The notes: generated from the sequence alone by a model not told the origin. A stretch of 64,000 bases of DNA from Hyphomicrobiales bacterium (GCA_900473205.1 UCLB01000025.1:1-64000); one strand, 5' to 3'. Numbered from the stretch's first letter, positions 26,682 through 36,163 are shown. Numbers and translations are program-made.

Positions 26682-27452
26682 ATGGGCATTCTCCAAAAAT
26701 TCTCTCTGGAAAACCGCACGGCCATCATCACCGGCAGCGGGCGCGGCCTCGGCTTTGAAATCGCCAAGGCCTTCACCGAGGCGGGTGCGCATGTCTGGTT
26801 GACCGGACGTAACGCCGAGACGCTGCAAGCATCGGTCGACATCCTGCGCAACGCAGGAGGAAAAGCCGACTACGCCGCCTTCGATATAGCGGACACTGCC
26901 GCTGGCAGCGATTTGGTTCGACGCATCATGGACGAGGTCGGACACCTCGATATTCTCGTCAACAATGTCGGCGCGCGCGACCGCCGCCCGCTGCGCGATT
27001 TCAGGGACGAGGACGTATTGGATCTCATCCGCACCGACCTCACCTCCTCCATCTGCCTGTCGCGTGACGCAGCAGAAGCCATGAACGCAAATGGTTACGG
27101 GCGCATCATCACCATCACCTCCATTCTCGGCCATGTCGTGCGACCGGGCGATGCGATCTACCCCATCGCGAAACAGGGACTAACCGGATTGATGCGCAGC
27201 ATTGCCGTTGAATATGGCGCGCGTGGCATTACCAGCAACGCCATCGCGCCCGGCATGTTCGCGACGGAAACCAACGCCGCCCTTGCGCAAGACCCTGATA
27301 TGCTGGCTTTCGCCAAACTGCGTGTTCCCTTGGAGCGCTGGGGAAAACCGGATGAAATCGCTGGCGCAGCGCTGTTTCTGGCCAGCGATGCGGCCTCCTT
27401 CGTCAATGGTCATGTATTGACTGTGGATGGCGGCATGTCGGTCCGTCTTTGA
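26682..27452 (+). CDS. SDR-family oxidoreductase
   Basis: A 256-aa classical short-chain dehydrogenase. The cofactor motif TGSGRGLG is at residues 18-25 and NNVG at 94-97; the catalytic set is S147, Y160 and K164 (YPIAK). The C-terminal DGGMSVRL is typical. It resembles the gluconate 5-dehydrogenase/3-oxoacyl reductase group; the substrate is not determinable. It lies 94 bp before the transporter-kinase gene on the same strand and might be coregulated with it. Confidence 0.9.
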   Translation: MGILQKFSLENRTAIITGSGRGLGFEIAKAFTEAGAHVWLTGRNAETLQASVDILRNAGGKADYAAFDIADTAAGSDLVRRIMDEVGHLDILVNNVGARDRRPLRDFRDEDVLDLIRTDLTSSICLSRDAAEAMNANGYGRIITITSILGHVVRPGDAIYPIAKQGLTGLMRSIAVEYGARGITSNAIAPGMFATETNAALAQDPDMLAFAKLRVPLERWGKPDEIAGAALFLASDAASFVNGHVLTVDGGMSVRL

Positions 27453-27546
27453 GGCGAAGACCGCTGTATTTTCCTTGCAAACAAAGGTCTTTGGCTCGAA
27501 ACTGCACAATTGAGCATCATACCAAAAAAGGCGCTGGTTTTTAGGC

Positions 27547-30500
27547 ATGGCCGCACGGCAACGCATCATCCCCGTCAGGCGCGAATATAACCGCTGGGTC
27601 GCCAACCAGACGCTGGAAGATTATGCGCTGCGCTTTACCGCCAAAAGCGCGCGGCAGTTTTCCTCCAGCCGCATTTCCCACACCGCCATCGGCGCTATAT
27701 CGTTTCTGGCGCTGGAAGCCATCGGCGGCGCGATTACACTGTCCTATGGCACCACGAATGCCTTCTTCGCCATCCTCGTCGCCGCCACCGTGATGCTAGC
27801 GGTGGGTGTGCCGATCAGCCGCTACGCCATCCGCTACGGCGTCGATATCGACCTGCTTACGCGTGGAGCGAGCTTCGGCTATATCGGCTCCACCATCACC
27901 TCGCTCATCTACGCCGCCTTTACCTTCATGCTCTTTGCCATCGAGGCATCGATCATGTCCGGCGCGCTGGAGTTGGCGCTCGGCATACCCTTGTGGATCG
28001 GCTACATCATCTCCGCCGTCATGGTCATTCCGCTCGTCACCCACGGCGTGCGGCTGATCAGCCGCTTCCAGATCATCACCCAGCCTTTCTGGATCATTCT
28101 CAACATCCTGCCCTTCATCTTCATCGCCTTTATGGACTGGGGAAAATTCGATCTGTGGCGGGCTTTTGCCGGTATTCACCACGCCTCCGGCCCGCCGGGG
28201 ACGACAGCGGATTTCAATCTCATCGAATTCGGCGCGGCATCCGCCGTCATTCTGGCGCTGATGTCGCAGATCGGTGAGCAGGTGGATTTCCTTCGCTTCC
28301 TGCCTGCCGATGGCAAGCTGAAACTGCGGCATCGCTTTACCGTGTTTCTCGCCGGTGCAGGCTGGGTTCTGGTCGGTGTGCCGAAACTGCTGGCTGGCTC
28401 CTTCCTTGTGGTGCTGACCTTCAGCTCCGGCGTTCCCGTAGACCGCGCCGCCGACCCCTCGCAAATGTATCTCACCGCCTTCGGCTACATGATCCCCAAC
28501 GAGAACGCCGCTTTGTTGCTGATGGTGGCTTTCGTGGTTGTCTCACAGTTGAAGATCAACGTGATGAACGCCTATGCCGGGTCACTGGCGTGGTCGAACT
28601 TCTTCTCACGCCTCACCCACAGTCACCCCGGTCGCGTCGTCTGGCTCGTCTTCAACGTTCTGATCGCGCTGCTGCTGATGGAACTCGGCATCTATCGGCT
28701 CTTGGAAGAAACACTCGGCATCTTTTCCATTGTCGCCATGGCGTGGCTGTGCACCATCTCAGCCGATCTCTTCATCAACAAGCCGCTCGGCCTTGCGCCG
28801 CCGGGCATCGAGTTCAAGCGTGCGCATCTCTACGACATCAACCCCGTCGGCGTCGGCACAATGGCGCTATCGGCAACCATCGCGCTGACGGCCCATTTCG
28901 GCCTGTTCGGTACGCTGGCCGCTTCGCTTGCGCCCTACCTCACCCTCATCGTTGCGTTTACGGTATCGCCGCTGATTGCCTGGGGCACGAAGGGTAAATT
29001 CTACCTTGCGCGCAAACCGCGACAGAAGTGGAAACTGGAAAGCAGCATCACCTGCTCCATCTGCGAACATCCGTTCGAGCCGGAAGACATGGCCTGGTGC
29101 CCGGCCTATGCCGCGCCCATCTGTTCGCTCTGTTGCTCACTGGACAGCCGCTGCCATGATATGTGCAAGCCCAAGGCCAAGCTGAACTATCAGGTCGCGA
29201 CCGTCGCGCGCATCTTCTTGCCGAATGATCTTGTGGCCCGGCTCGCCACCCGGCTGGGGCGCTACGCCATGTCGGCGGCGCTGGCCATCATCGTCTTGGG
29301 CGCAACACTGGCCCTGATTGCCCATCAAGTGGGCACCTCCTCCCCCGCCACCGTGGATGTGGTCAACCGCACGATCCTTGCGGTCTTCTTCGTCTTTGCC
29401 GTCATCGCGGGCATTGTCTGTTGGTTTCTGGTTCTCGCCCATGACAGCCGCGTCGTGGCCGAGGAGGAATCGTCGCGCCAGAACACGCTTCTGCTGAAGG
29501 AAATTGCCGCCCACAAAAAGACGGACGCCGCATTACAGAACGCCAAGGACACAGCAGAAGCTGCCAACCGCGCGAAAAGCCGCTACGTTGTCGGCCTTAG
29601 CCATGAATTGCGCACGCCGCTGAACGCCGTTCTCGGCTATGCGCAAATCTTAGAGCGAGACGACACCATCCCGCAGCCGCGCCAATCCGCCATCAAGGTC
29701 ATCCGCCGATCCGCAGATCACCTCTCGGGGCTGATCGATGGTCTGCTGGATATTTCCAAGATCGAAGCGGGCCGCTTGCAGGTCTATTCCAACGAAATCA
29801 ACATTCAGGATTTTCTCGACCAGATCATCGATCTGTTCCGCCCACAGGCGCAGGCAAAAGGGCTGGAGCTGCTGCATGAGCGCACCCGCGCGCTTCCGCA
29901 ATATGTTCGTACGGATGAAAAGCGCCTGCGCCAGATCCTCGTCAATCTTCTGTCCAACGCCATCAAATTCACCGATGCTGGGCAAGTGCGCTTCGATGTC
30001 GCCTATCGCAGCCAGGTCGCGACCTTTACCATTTCCGATACGGGCCGCGGGATCGCCGAGAAGGATTTGAGCCGCATCTACGAACCGTTCCAGCGTGGGG
30101 AAGCCGAAAGCATTCGCCCCATGCCCGGCCTTGGCCTCGGGCTTACCATCACCCAGCTATTGACCAACACGCTAGGCGGTGAAATCTCCGTGCTCAGCGA
30201 GAAAAACAAGGGGTCGACCTTTAAGGTGCGGCTGATGCTGTCGGCGGTGGATCGTCCCAGCACCGCGCCAGCGCCGGAAAAAACCATCGTCTCTTATTCC
30301 GGCCCGCGCCGCACCATCGTTGTGGTTGACGATAATGAGGACCACCGCGAATTGATGCGCGAGGTTCTCGGCCCGCTCGACTTCGTGGTGCTGACGGCCC
30401 AGAGCGGCCCGGATTGCCTGACACTGATCGAAGGTGTCAAACCCGATCTTTTCCTGATCGACATTTCCATGCCCGGCATGAGCGGTTGGCAATTGGTAAC

Positions 30501-30945
30501 GAAGCTGCGCGAGGCAGGCCAGACCGCGCCTCTCATCATGCTCTCGGCCAATATTGGCGATGGCTCTATTGCCGGGGCAGGCGAGGACAATCACAACGAC
30601 ACGATAGCCAAGCCGGTCGATATCCGCCGCCTGTGCGACAAGCTCGCTGTGCATTTAGGCCTGACATGGGTTTACGACACCGATGCCCCTGCCCTACCCA
30701 CGCCAGCCAAAGCCGAAATCACCACGCCGGGACCATCGCACATCAAGGATTTGCAGCAGCTTGGCGAAATCGGCTATATCAGAGGCATCGAGGCAAAACT
30801 TGCCGATCTCGCCCGCACATCTGAAAATCTGGCCTTCACCGAAGAGCTGACAGGTTACGTACAGTCCTTCGACATGGCGGGCTACGCCGCCTTTCTCAGC
30901 CGTTTCGAGAACCAGCCCAGCATCAAAAAGGAGCGTCAGCCATGA
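27547..30945 (+). CDS. NCS1 transporter-hybrid histidine kinase fusion
   Basis: An 1132-aa protein. Residues about 15-490 are an NCS1-type permease (purine/cytosine/hydantoin family) with about twelve helices. Residues 500-545 form a Cys-rich module (CSICEHPFE...CPAYAAPICSLCC...CHDMC), probably zinc-binding. Two helices follow (about 572-596 and 607-631). The kinase has HisKA H686 in LSHELRTPLNAVLGY, an ATPase domain with NLLSNAIKF and DTGRGIAE, and a receiver with phospho-acceptor D972. About 100 residues follow. The design implies that transport or binding of a nucleobase-like solute controls phosphorylation. Its last 4 bp overlap the cognate regulator gene. Confidence 0.9.
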   Translation: MAARQRIIPVRREYNRWVANQTLEDYALRFTAKSARQFSSSRISHTAIGAISFLALEAIGGAITLSYGTTNAFFAILVAATVMLAVGVPISRYAIRYGVDIDLLTRGASFGYIGSTITSLIYAAFTFMLFAIEASIMSGALELALGIPLWIGYIISAVMVIPLVTHGVRLISRFQIITQPFWIILNILPFIFIAFMDWGKFDLWRAFAGIHHASGPPGTTADFNLIEFGAASAVILALMSQIGEQVDFLRFLPADGKLKLRHRFTVFLAGAGWVLVGVPKLLAGSFLVVLTFSSGVPVDRAADPSQMYLTAFGYMIPNENAALLLMVAFVVVSQLKINVMNAYAGSLAWSNFFSRLTHSHPGRVVWLVFNVLIALLLMELGIYRLLEETLGIFSIVAMAWLCTISADLFINKPLGLAPPGIEFKRAHLYDINPVGVGTMALSATIALTAHFGLFGTLAASLAPYLTLIVAFTVSPLIAWGTKGKFYLARKPRQKWKLESSITCSICEHPFEPEDMAWCPAYAAPICSLCCSLDSRCHDMCKPKAKLNYQVATVARIFLPNDLVARLATRLGRYAMSAALAIIVLGATLALIAHQVGTSSPATVDVVNRTILAVFFVFAVIAGIVCWFLVLAHDSRVVAEEESSRQNTLLLKEIAAHKKTDAALQNAKDTAEAANRAKSRYVVGLSHELRTPLNAVLGYAQILERDDTIPQPRQSAIKVIRRSADHLSGLIDGLLDISKIEAGRLQVYSNEINIQDFLDQIIDLFRPQAQAKGLELLHERTRALPQYVRTDEKRLRQILVNLLSNAIKFTDAGQVRFDVAYRSQVATFTISDTGRGIAEKDLSRIYEPFQRGEAESIRPMPGLGLGLTITQLLTNTLGGEISVLSEKNKGSTFKVRLMLSAVDRPSTAPAPEKTIVSYSGPRRTIVVVDDNEDHRELMREVLGPLDFVVLTAQSGPDCLTLIEGVKPDLFLIDISMPGMSGWQLVTKLREAGQTAPLIMLSANIGDGSIAGAGEDNHNDTIAKPVDIRRLCDKLAVHLGLTWVYDTDAPALPTPAKAEITTPGPSHIKDLQQLGEIGYIRGIEAKLADLARTSENLAFTEELTGYVQSFDMAGYAAFLSRFENQPSIKKERQP

Positions 30946-31868
30946 GCGTCCCGTCTGCCGCGCTAGCGAAGGATATCGTGCTTTTGGTGGATGACAGCCC
31001 GGACGCGCTGGGCTTTCTGACCGATGCGCTGGAGCAGTCCGGCTTTTCCGTTCTGATCGCCACCTCCGGGCAGTCCGCCCTCAATATCGCAGAGCGCATC
31101 ACCCCCGATATCATCCTGCTCGACGCCGTCATGCCATCCATGGATGGCTTCGAAACCTGCACGCGACTGAAATCCAATGCTGCCGTCACGCAGGTGCCGG
31201 TCATCTTCATGACCGGGCTGACCGAGACGGAACATGTGGTGCGGGCGCTCGAATCTGGCGGTGTCGATTATCTGACAAAACCCATCAATATCGACGAGCT
31301 GCGCGCCCGCATTCGCGTGCATCTATCGAATGCCCGCTCCGCCCAAAGTGCGCGCGTGGCGCTGGATGCCGCAGGTCGCCACCTGCTGGCGGTGCGGGCC
31401 AACGGCGCCATCCATTGGTCAACGCCACAGGCGACACGGCTCGTCAATGCCGCGACGGGTCGTGATGACGGGCTAGAGATCGTCACGCAGCATATTGCAG
31501 GATGGCTCGCCAATCGCGGAAACGACTTGGCTCGGGATGCACCGCTGACCATTCAGCAGGCAGACCGGGCCACGCTGCAACTGACGTTTCTCGGCGCGAT
31601 GGGGCCGGATGAGCATCTGTTCCGGCTGACGGCGGCGAGCGACAAACCGGCCGATGCGCTGCTGCGCCAGCATTTTGCTCTGACGATCCGTGAATCGGAG
31701 GTGTTGCTGTGGATCGCCAAGGGCAAGTCCAACCGGGATATTGGCGATATTCTAGGCTTGTCTGCCCGCACGGTGAACAAGCATCTGGAGCAGATTTACG
31801 TCAAACTCGGCGTGGAAAACCGCGCTTCAGCCGCAGTCAAAGCCGCCCATATTCTGCACGACGCATAA
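30942..31868 (+). CDS. REC-LuxR response regulator
   Basis: A 308-aa regulator: a receiver at residues about 12-130 with D61 as phospho-acceptor (IILLDAVMPSMDG) and KP at the switch end; a middle region of about 90 residues (AAGRHLLAVRANGAIHWST..., PAS-like in style); and a C-terminal LuxR HTH (LTIRESEVLLWIAKGKSNRDI, then SARTVNKHLEQIYVKLGV). The ATGA overlap with the kinase gene indicates a cognate pair. Its target genes are unknown; the upstream SDR and urea genes are candidates. Confidence 0.9.
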   Translation: MSVPSAALAKDIVLLVDDSPDALGFLTDALEQSGFSVLIATSGQSALNIAERITPDIILLDAVMPSMDGFETCTRLKSNAAVTQVPVIFMTGLTETEHVVRALESGGVDYLTKPINIDELRARIRVHLSNARSAQSARVALDAAGRHLLAVRANGAIHWSTPQATRLVNAATGRDDGLEIVTQHIAGWLANRGNDLARDAPLTIQQADRATLQLTFLGAMGPDEHLFRLTAASDKPADALLRQHFALTIRESEVLLWIAKGKSNRDIGDILGLSARTVNKHLEQIYVKLGVENRASAAVKAAHILHDA

Positions 31869-31872
31869 CAAA

Positions 31873-31895
31873 ACGGGCGCAGAATCTGCACCCGT
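31873..31895. terminator. Hairpin between convergent response-regulator and small-protein genes
   Basis: The stem ACGGGCGCAG / CTGCACCCGT has one mismatch and a 3-nt loop. It lies 5 bp after the regulator stop and before the end of the convergent small gene. There is no strong T-run, so its efficiency is uncertain. Confidence 0.5.
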
Positions 31896-31919
31896 CTGTC
31901 AAACGACTATATCAGCGGA

Positions 31920-32150
31920 TTAACGGCAGACGCGCGTTTCCTTGATGACGACACGACCGTGATGGTGCGTGCGAACCTTCTTCACGAAACAATCGCGGGC
32001 AACGCGGTGATGACGAGGACGATACTCTTCGCGCATCGGCGTACGAACCTTCTGCGTGGTGGTGACTGTCACCGTATCAGCATAGGACGGGGCCGAAAAA
32101 ACGAAGACGGAAGAAACTGCGATCAGCGAAGAGATGAGAAGTGTTTTCAT
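31920..32150 (-). CDS. Small secreted basic protein, unknown function
   Basis: A 76-aa protein with a clear signal peptide (MKTLLISSLIAVSSVFVFSA, cleavage near SYA-DT). The roughly 52-residue mature part is Thr/Val-rich then very basic and His-rich (RPRHHRVARDC, VRTHHHGRVV) with two cysteines that could pair. I do not recognise a family. It could bind a metal or polyanion in the periplasm; this is a guess from composition. Confidence 0.65.
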   Translation of the reverse strand: MKTLLISSLIAVSSVFVFSAPSYADTVTVTTTQKVRTPMREEYRPRHHRVARDCFVKKVRTHHHGRVVIKETRVCR

Positions 32151-32274
32151 GGCGAGACCTCATTGTTAGGTTGCGAACAAACGTTCGATCCTGCCACTGG
32201 TTCCCGCAAAAAACATTAAACCTGCGTAATGTTGCTCATCCAAAAAAGCGCAACCCTTCCAGCGACATAGGAGA

Positions 32275-32817
32275 ATGAATATTAGCGAAGAAACGAATAA
32301 TCTGATCGTCCTGTCCGGCTGCTCTGGCGGCGGCAAATCCACCCTGCTGGACGAATTTGCGAAGCGTGGTTACGCCACGGTCGAGGAACCGGGACGGCGT
32401 ATCGTCAGACAGGAAACGGAGCAGCAGGGAACGGCCCTTCCATGGATCGACATGGAAGCCTTCGCCCGCCGCGCGGTAGCCATGGCGCTGGCAGATCTGG
32501 ATAATGCGCCTGACAGCGGCTGGGTCTTCTTTGATCGTGGCCTCATCGATGCGGCTTCTGCGCTTCACCATGTTTGCGGCGATGGCTTTCTGCATGAGCT
32601 AAAGCGGAAGCATCGCTACAATCCCCTTGTCTTTCTGACACCGCCATGGCCGGAAATCTATGTGACGGATGGAGAGCGGCAGCATGATCTCGCAGCAGCT
32701 ATCGAAGAATATGAGCGCCTGCGTCGCGATTATAGCGACCTTGGCTATGAAACCATCATATTGCCGAAACTGAGCGTGCCTGAACGTGCCAATTTCATTT
32801 TGGGCCGTCTGGATTGA
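32275..32817 (+). CDS. AAA-type P-loop ATPase/kinase-like protein
   Basis: A 180-aa protein with Walker A GCSGGGKST (residues 15-23), FFDRGLIDA as a Walker-B-like segment and a C-terminal YERLRRDYSDLGYETIILP, matching the AAA_28 nucleotide-kinase-like group. The substrate is unknown. Its 3' end overlaps the convergent deacetylase gene by about 23 bp. The start is ATG 32275 with AGGAGAATG context. Confidence 0.8.
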   Translation: MNISEETNNLIVLSGCSGGGKSTLLDEFAKRGYATVEEPGRRIVRQETEQQGTALPWIDMEAFARRAVAMALADLDNAPDSGWVFFDRGLIDAASALHHVCGDGFLHELKRKHRYNPLVFLTPPWPEIYVTDGERQHDLAAAIEEYERLRRDYSDLGYETIILPKLSVPERANFILGRLD

Positions 32818-33535
32818 GCGAGCCATTCTGCAAAAGCTGCGACACGGTGACGAATTCGAAGCCGCGTTGACGCAGGCCATCGATGATCTGCGGCAGGGCC
32901 TGACGCGACACGTCGCGACTGCGATACATGACATGCAGGATGATGATCGATCCACTTCTGGCGTTATCGAGGACATATCGAGTCATCGCCTCGGCATTAT
33001 CGGCCACTTCGGGGAATGATTCCGGCTCGACATCCCACATGATGGTTTTGCGATCATGCTGCGAAAGATACCACGGCAGGGTCACAAGCTTTTTGCCATA
33101 GGGTGGCCGAAACAGGATTTCACCTTCATAGCCTGCGGCCCGGATAGCCACGTCGGTCCGCTCGATCTCCTCCTTCACCCGCGTTGATCCCATCCATGCC
33201 ATGCTAGAATGCGAATAGGAATGGTTGCCGATCTCATGGCCAGCAGCGATGACCAATCGTGCCAGCGGCAGGTTTTCCTCGATCTCCTTGCCGGTCAGGA
33301 AAAACGTCGCCGTAACATTGCGATCTTTCAGGATGCTCAAGACGTCCTGCGTGAAGCGCGGTGACGGACCGTCATCGAAGGTCAGCGCTATAACAGGCTT
33401 GTCGGTTTCCACCCGCGCGATGATGTCGCCGAACAATTGGCTAGTGCGGGATTTGCTGAATAGGTGCATGCCCGCCAAAGCACCGGCGAGGACGACAAGA
33501 ACGAAGAACCAGAGCACAAACCGCTTTACCGCCAT
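32795..33535 (-). CDS. Polysaccharide deacetylase (NodB-homology domain)
   Basis: A 246-aa protein from ATG 33535 (AGAGG ahead), anchored by an N-terminal helix (FVLWFFVLVVLAGALAGM). The NodB domain shows TFDDGPSPRF (catalytic and metal Asp), GNHSYSH (metal His pair), and FRPPYGKK. It should remove acetyl groups from a cell-envelope polysaccharide such as peptidoglycan or chitin-like material. The frame is open 26 codons farther upstream, but the later start gives a clean membrane anchor. Confidence 0.88.
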   Translation of the reverse strand: MAVKRFVLWFFVLVVLAGALAGMHLFSKSRTSQLFGDIIARVETDKPVIALTFDDGPSPRFTQDVLSILKDRNVTATFFLTGKEIEENLPLARLVIAAGHEIGNHSYSHSSMAWMGSTRVKEEIERTDVAIRAAGYEGEILFRPPYGKKLVTLPWYLSQHDRKTIMWDVEPESFPEVADNAEAMTRYVLDNARSGSIIILHVMYRSRDVSRQALPQIIDGLRQRGFEFVTVSQLLQNGSLNPDGPK

Positions 33536-33624
33536 TGCTACCTCTGTTTGCAATTTTCGCGAGCCGTCGATCTTCTCTGCCTTGTTGGCTCCATTATGGC
33601 AATTGCAAAACAACCAAACTTAAA

Positions 33625-33656
33625 ACGAAAAAAGCCCGGCATCGCTGCCGGGCTTT
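33625..33656 (-). terminator. Intrinsic terminator of the liv operon
   Basis: A perfect 10-bp stem, AAAGCCCGGC / GCCGGGCTTT, with a 6-nt loop. On the minus strand a T-run (TTTTTTCG) follows. It lies 22 bp downstream of the livJ stop. Confidence 0.88.
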
Positions 33657-33678
33657 CTGGTGCAATTCCGCTTAAGGC

Positions 33679-34797
33679 TTAGCTGCCCTGCTGGAAGTAG
33701 CTGTACTTGCCGTCTGGGCCTTTCTTCCACTCGTACATGACGTAGCCTGGAAGCTTCGGGTCGCCCTTTTCGTCGAAGGAGATTTCGCCGAGAACGGTGG
33801 AGAACTTGCCCTTCTTCATCGCAGCAGCGACTTTTTCTGGGTCGAGCGAGGCCGCATCCTTTGCAGCACCGGCAATGGTCTGCACGGCTGCGTAGGAGTA
33901 GAGCGTGTAGGCTTCAGGGTTGAAGCCTGCTGCCTTGAACTTCGCAACGAGGTCCTTGTTGGCAGGGTTGACGGTTGGATCAGGACCGAAGGTGTTCAGC
34001 GTGCCTTCAACGGCGTCGCCAGCGATGGAAGCCAGTTCGTTTGAAACGATACCGTCACCGGAAACGAGCTTGGCCTTCAGACCCTGGTCGGCAGCCTGAC
34101 GGATGATGAGACCGGCTTCGGTGTGGAGACCACCCCAGTAGATGACCGAGACGCCAGCTTCCTTCATCTTTGCGATGAGGGCAGAGAAGTCCTTGTCGCC
34201 AACGTTAACGCCTTCGTAGATGGCTTCCTTCATGCCAGCAGCGTTGAGCGCCTTCTTGGTTTCATCGGCAAGGCCCTGACCGTAAGGCGTCTTGTCATGG
34301 ATGACGGCAATCTTCGCGTCCTTGAAGTGATCTGCGAGATACTTGCCGGCAATGCTGCCCTGCTGGTCGTCACGACCGCAGGTACGGAACGTGTTCCACA
34401 AGCCGCGCTCGGTGAAGACAGGGTTGGTCGCAGCGGGCGTGATTTCGAGAATGCCGTTTTCCGCGTAGACTTCCGACGCCGGGATGGAAACGCCGGAGTT
34501 GAAGTGACCGACAACGAACTTGACGCCATCAGCAACGAACTTGTTGGCAACCGAGATACCCTGCTTAGGGTCGGACACGTCGTCGCCCAGCACGATCTTG
34601 ATCTTTTCGCCATTGATGCCGCCTGCAGCATTGATGTCTGCCGCAGCCTGTTCAGCACCCTTCTGGAGCTGTGCGCCGAAAGCCGCATTCGGGCCGGTCA
34701 GCGGGCCGCCGACGCCGACGAGAATGTCAGCCCAGGCAGAACCACTGAAGGCGACCATTGCGGTCAGCGCAACTGCGGAAAGAAGAGACTTCTTCAT
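33679..34797 (-). CDS. livJ: Branched-chain amino-acid binding protein LivJ/LivK type
   Basis: A 372-aa periplasmic protein from ATG 34797 (GGGAG ahead), with signal [23 protein letters not shown]. The mature start [23 protein letters not shown], the [14 protein letters not shown] ligand loop and [12 protein letters not shown] identify a type I periplasmic binding protein of the Leu/Ile/Val class. It is the last gene of the minus-strand liv operon, after DUF6867, and ends at an intrinsic terminator. Confidence 0.92.
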   Translation of the reverse strand: MKKSLLSAVALTAMVAFSGSAWADILVGVGGPLTGPNAAFGAQLQKGAEQAAADINAAGGINGEKIKIVLGDDVSDPKQGISVANKFVADGVKFVVGHFNSGVSIPASEVYAENGILEITPAATNPVFTERGLWNTFRTCGRDDQQGSIAGKYLADHFKDAKIAVIHDKTPYGQGLADETKKALNAAGMKEAIYEGVNVGDKDFSALIAKMKEAGVSVIYWGGLHTEAGLIIRQAADQGLKAKLVSGDGIVSNELASIAGDAVEGTLNTFGPDPTVNPANKDLVAKFKAAGFNPEAYTLYSYAAVQTIAGAAKDAASLDPEKVAAAMKKGKFSTVLGEISFDEKGDPKLPGYVMYEWKKGPDGKYSYFQQGS

Positions 34798-34913
34798 TAT
34801 ATTACTCCCAGTTCCATTGGTTGGGTTGATTATCCCTGCCTGCTCAGCACCCACCTCAACTGCTCAGGCTGTTCCACTCTTGCGGGTATTCTGAATTCAG
34901 AAAAACGCCGCTG

Positions 34914-35267
34914 TCAATCTTTCTTCTTATAAGAAAATGATGAAGTTCGGTCGTAGAGCCAATAGTAGTTATCGACCATCTGGCTGGTCCGGCGCATGCG
35001 GAAACCGACAGTCGAGAAAACCAGCAGAACGACCACATCCATCAGGTAATAAAAGCCGTCCAGCATTGGCCCGGCAAACAGCGCATAGTGCAAAAAGCGC
35101 ATCACGACGCCCAGAAGCAGCGTGTAGATGACCACCCTTGGATATTCGCCCCAGCCATCGGCCACGGACTTGCCTGTGCGCCATGCCGTCCAGAACCCGA
35201 GAAGCACAACCAGCCCACGCAACACGCAGCGAACGCCGCTGTCACTTTCGAAAAAAAGTCCCTGCAT
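34914..35267 (-). CDS. DUF6867 membrane protein
   Basis: A 117-aa protein with three predicted helices (about residues 16-34, 45-65 and 70-90) and a C-terminal MVDNYYWLYDRTSSFSYKKKD. I start it at ATG 35267, which has GGGGA at good spacing; an ATG 12 bp upstream is possible. DUF6867 proteins are found with rhizobial liv operons. It lies between livF and livJ on the same strand and may assist the BCAA transporter, but no function is known. Confidence 0.75.
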   Translation of the reverse strand: MQGLFFESDSGVRCVLRGLVVLLGFWTAWRTGKSVADGWGEYPRVVIYTLLLGVVMRFLHYALFAGPMLDGFYYLMDVVVLLVFSTVGFRMRRTSQMVDNYYWLYDRTSSFSYKKKD

Positions 35268-35431
35268 CTTTTTCCCCATCAGCGCCCTTGGCTTTTTTGC
35301 CGCGGGACCTGCCTTTGATTTCTCGCCCGCCGTTTGCCGGCAGGCTTTATTGTTATGTTGACCCAGCAGCCCCGTCGCAGTGACTGAACCTGCCGTTAAC
35401 CAGCGCCCGCCAGTGGCAGGCACGGATATTC

Positions 35432-36163
35432 CTAGTGGCGACCGCCTTCGAGATAGGCAGCGCGCACTTCCGGGTTGGCCAGCAGTTCCTTGCCGGAACC
35501 GCTCATCGTGACCTTGCCGTTGACCATGACATAGGCCCGGTCGGAAAGCTTCAGCGCCGCAAAGGCATTCTGCTCCACGAGGAAGACGGTCAGCCCCTCT
35601 TCCTTGTTCAGCGTCTTGATCGCCTCGAAAATGCCCTTGACGATCAAAGGTGCGAGACCAAGCGACGGCTCATCCAAGAGAAGCAGCTTGGGACGCGACA
35701 TCAGCGCGCGGCCGATGGACAGCATCTGCTGCTCACCACCCGAAAGCGTGCCGCCACGCTGGCTCTGACGTTCCTTCAGACGCGGGAACATCGTGAAGAT
35801 TTTCTCGACGTCTTCCTTGAAGTATTTCAGATTGTCGAGGTTGGCACCCATCTGGAGATTTTCCAGAACGGTCATGCGCGGAAAAATGCGACGGCCTTCA
35901 GGCGATTGCGCAATGCGGCGACGGGCGATCAGATGCGTCGGCACCTTCGTGATGTCTTCGCCATCGAAGATCACCGAACCTGTACGGGCCTGCGGGCTGC
36001 CGCAGATCGTCATCATCAGCGTCGATTTGCCAGCACCGTTGGCGCCGATAAGGCTGACGATTTCGCCCTTGTTGACTTCGACATCGACGCCAGCCAATGC
36101 GCGGATGTTGCCGTAATAGGTTTCTACGCCCTGGACTTTGAGAAGGGGTTCACCGGACATCAA
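35432..36163 (-). CDS. livF: Branched-chain amino-acid ABC transporter ATPase LivF
   Basis: A 243-aa ATPase: Walker A GANGAGKSTLMMT, signature LSGGEQQMLSIGRAL and Walker B LLLLDEPSLGLAPL, then FLVEQNAFAALKL. SLGLAPL is typical of LivF. It overlaps the livG stop by 4 bp. It powers import together with LivG. Confidence 0.95.
   Translation of the reverse strand: MMSGEPLLKVQGVETYYGNIRALAGVDVEVNKGEIVSLIGANGAGKSTLMMTICGSPQARTGSVIFDGEDITKVPTHLIARRRIAQSPEGRRIFPRMTVLENLQMGANLDNLKYFKEDVEKIFTMFPRLKERQSQRGGTLSGGEQQMLSIGRALMSRPKLLLLDEPSLGLAPLIVKGIFEAIKTLNKEEGLTVFLVEQNAFAALKLSDRAYVMVNGKVTMSGSGKELLANPEVRAAYLEGGRH

Noticed and set aside
34123-34932. Long plus-strand frame opposite livJ
   Set aside because: Shadow of livJ; the minus-strand frame has signal peptide and binding-protein motifs.
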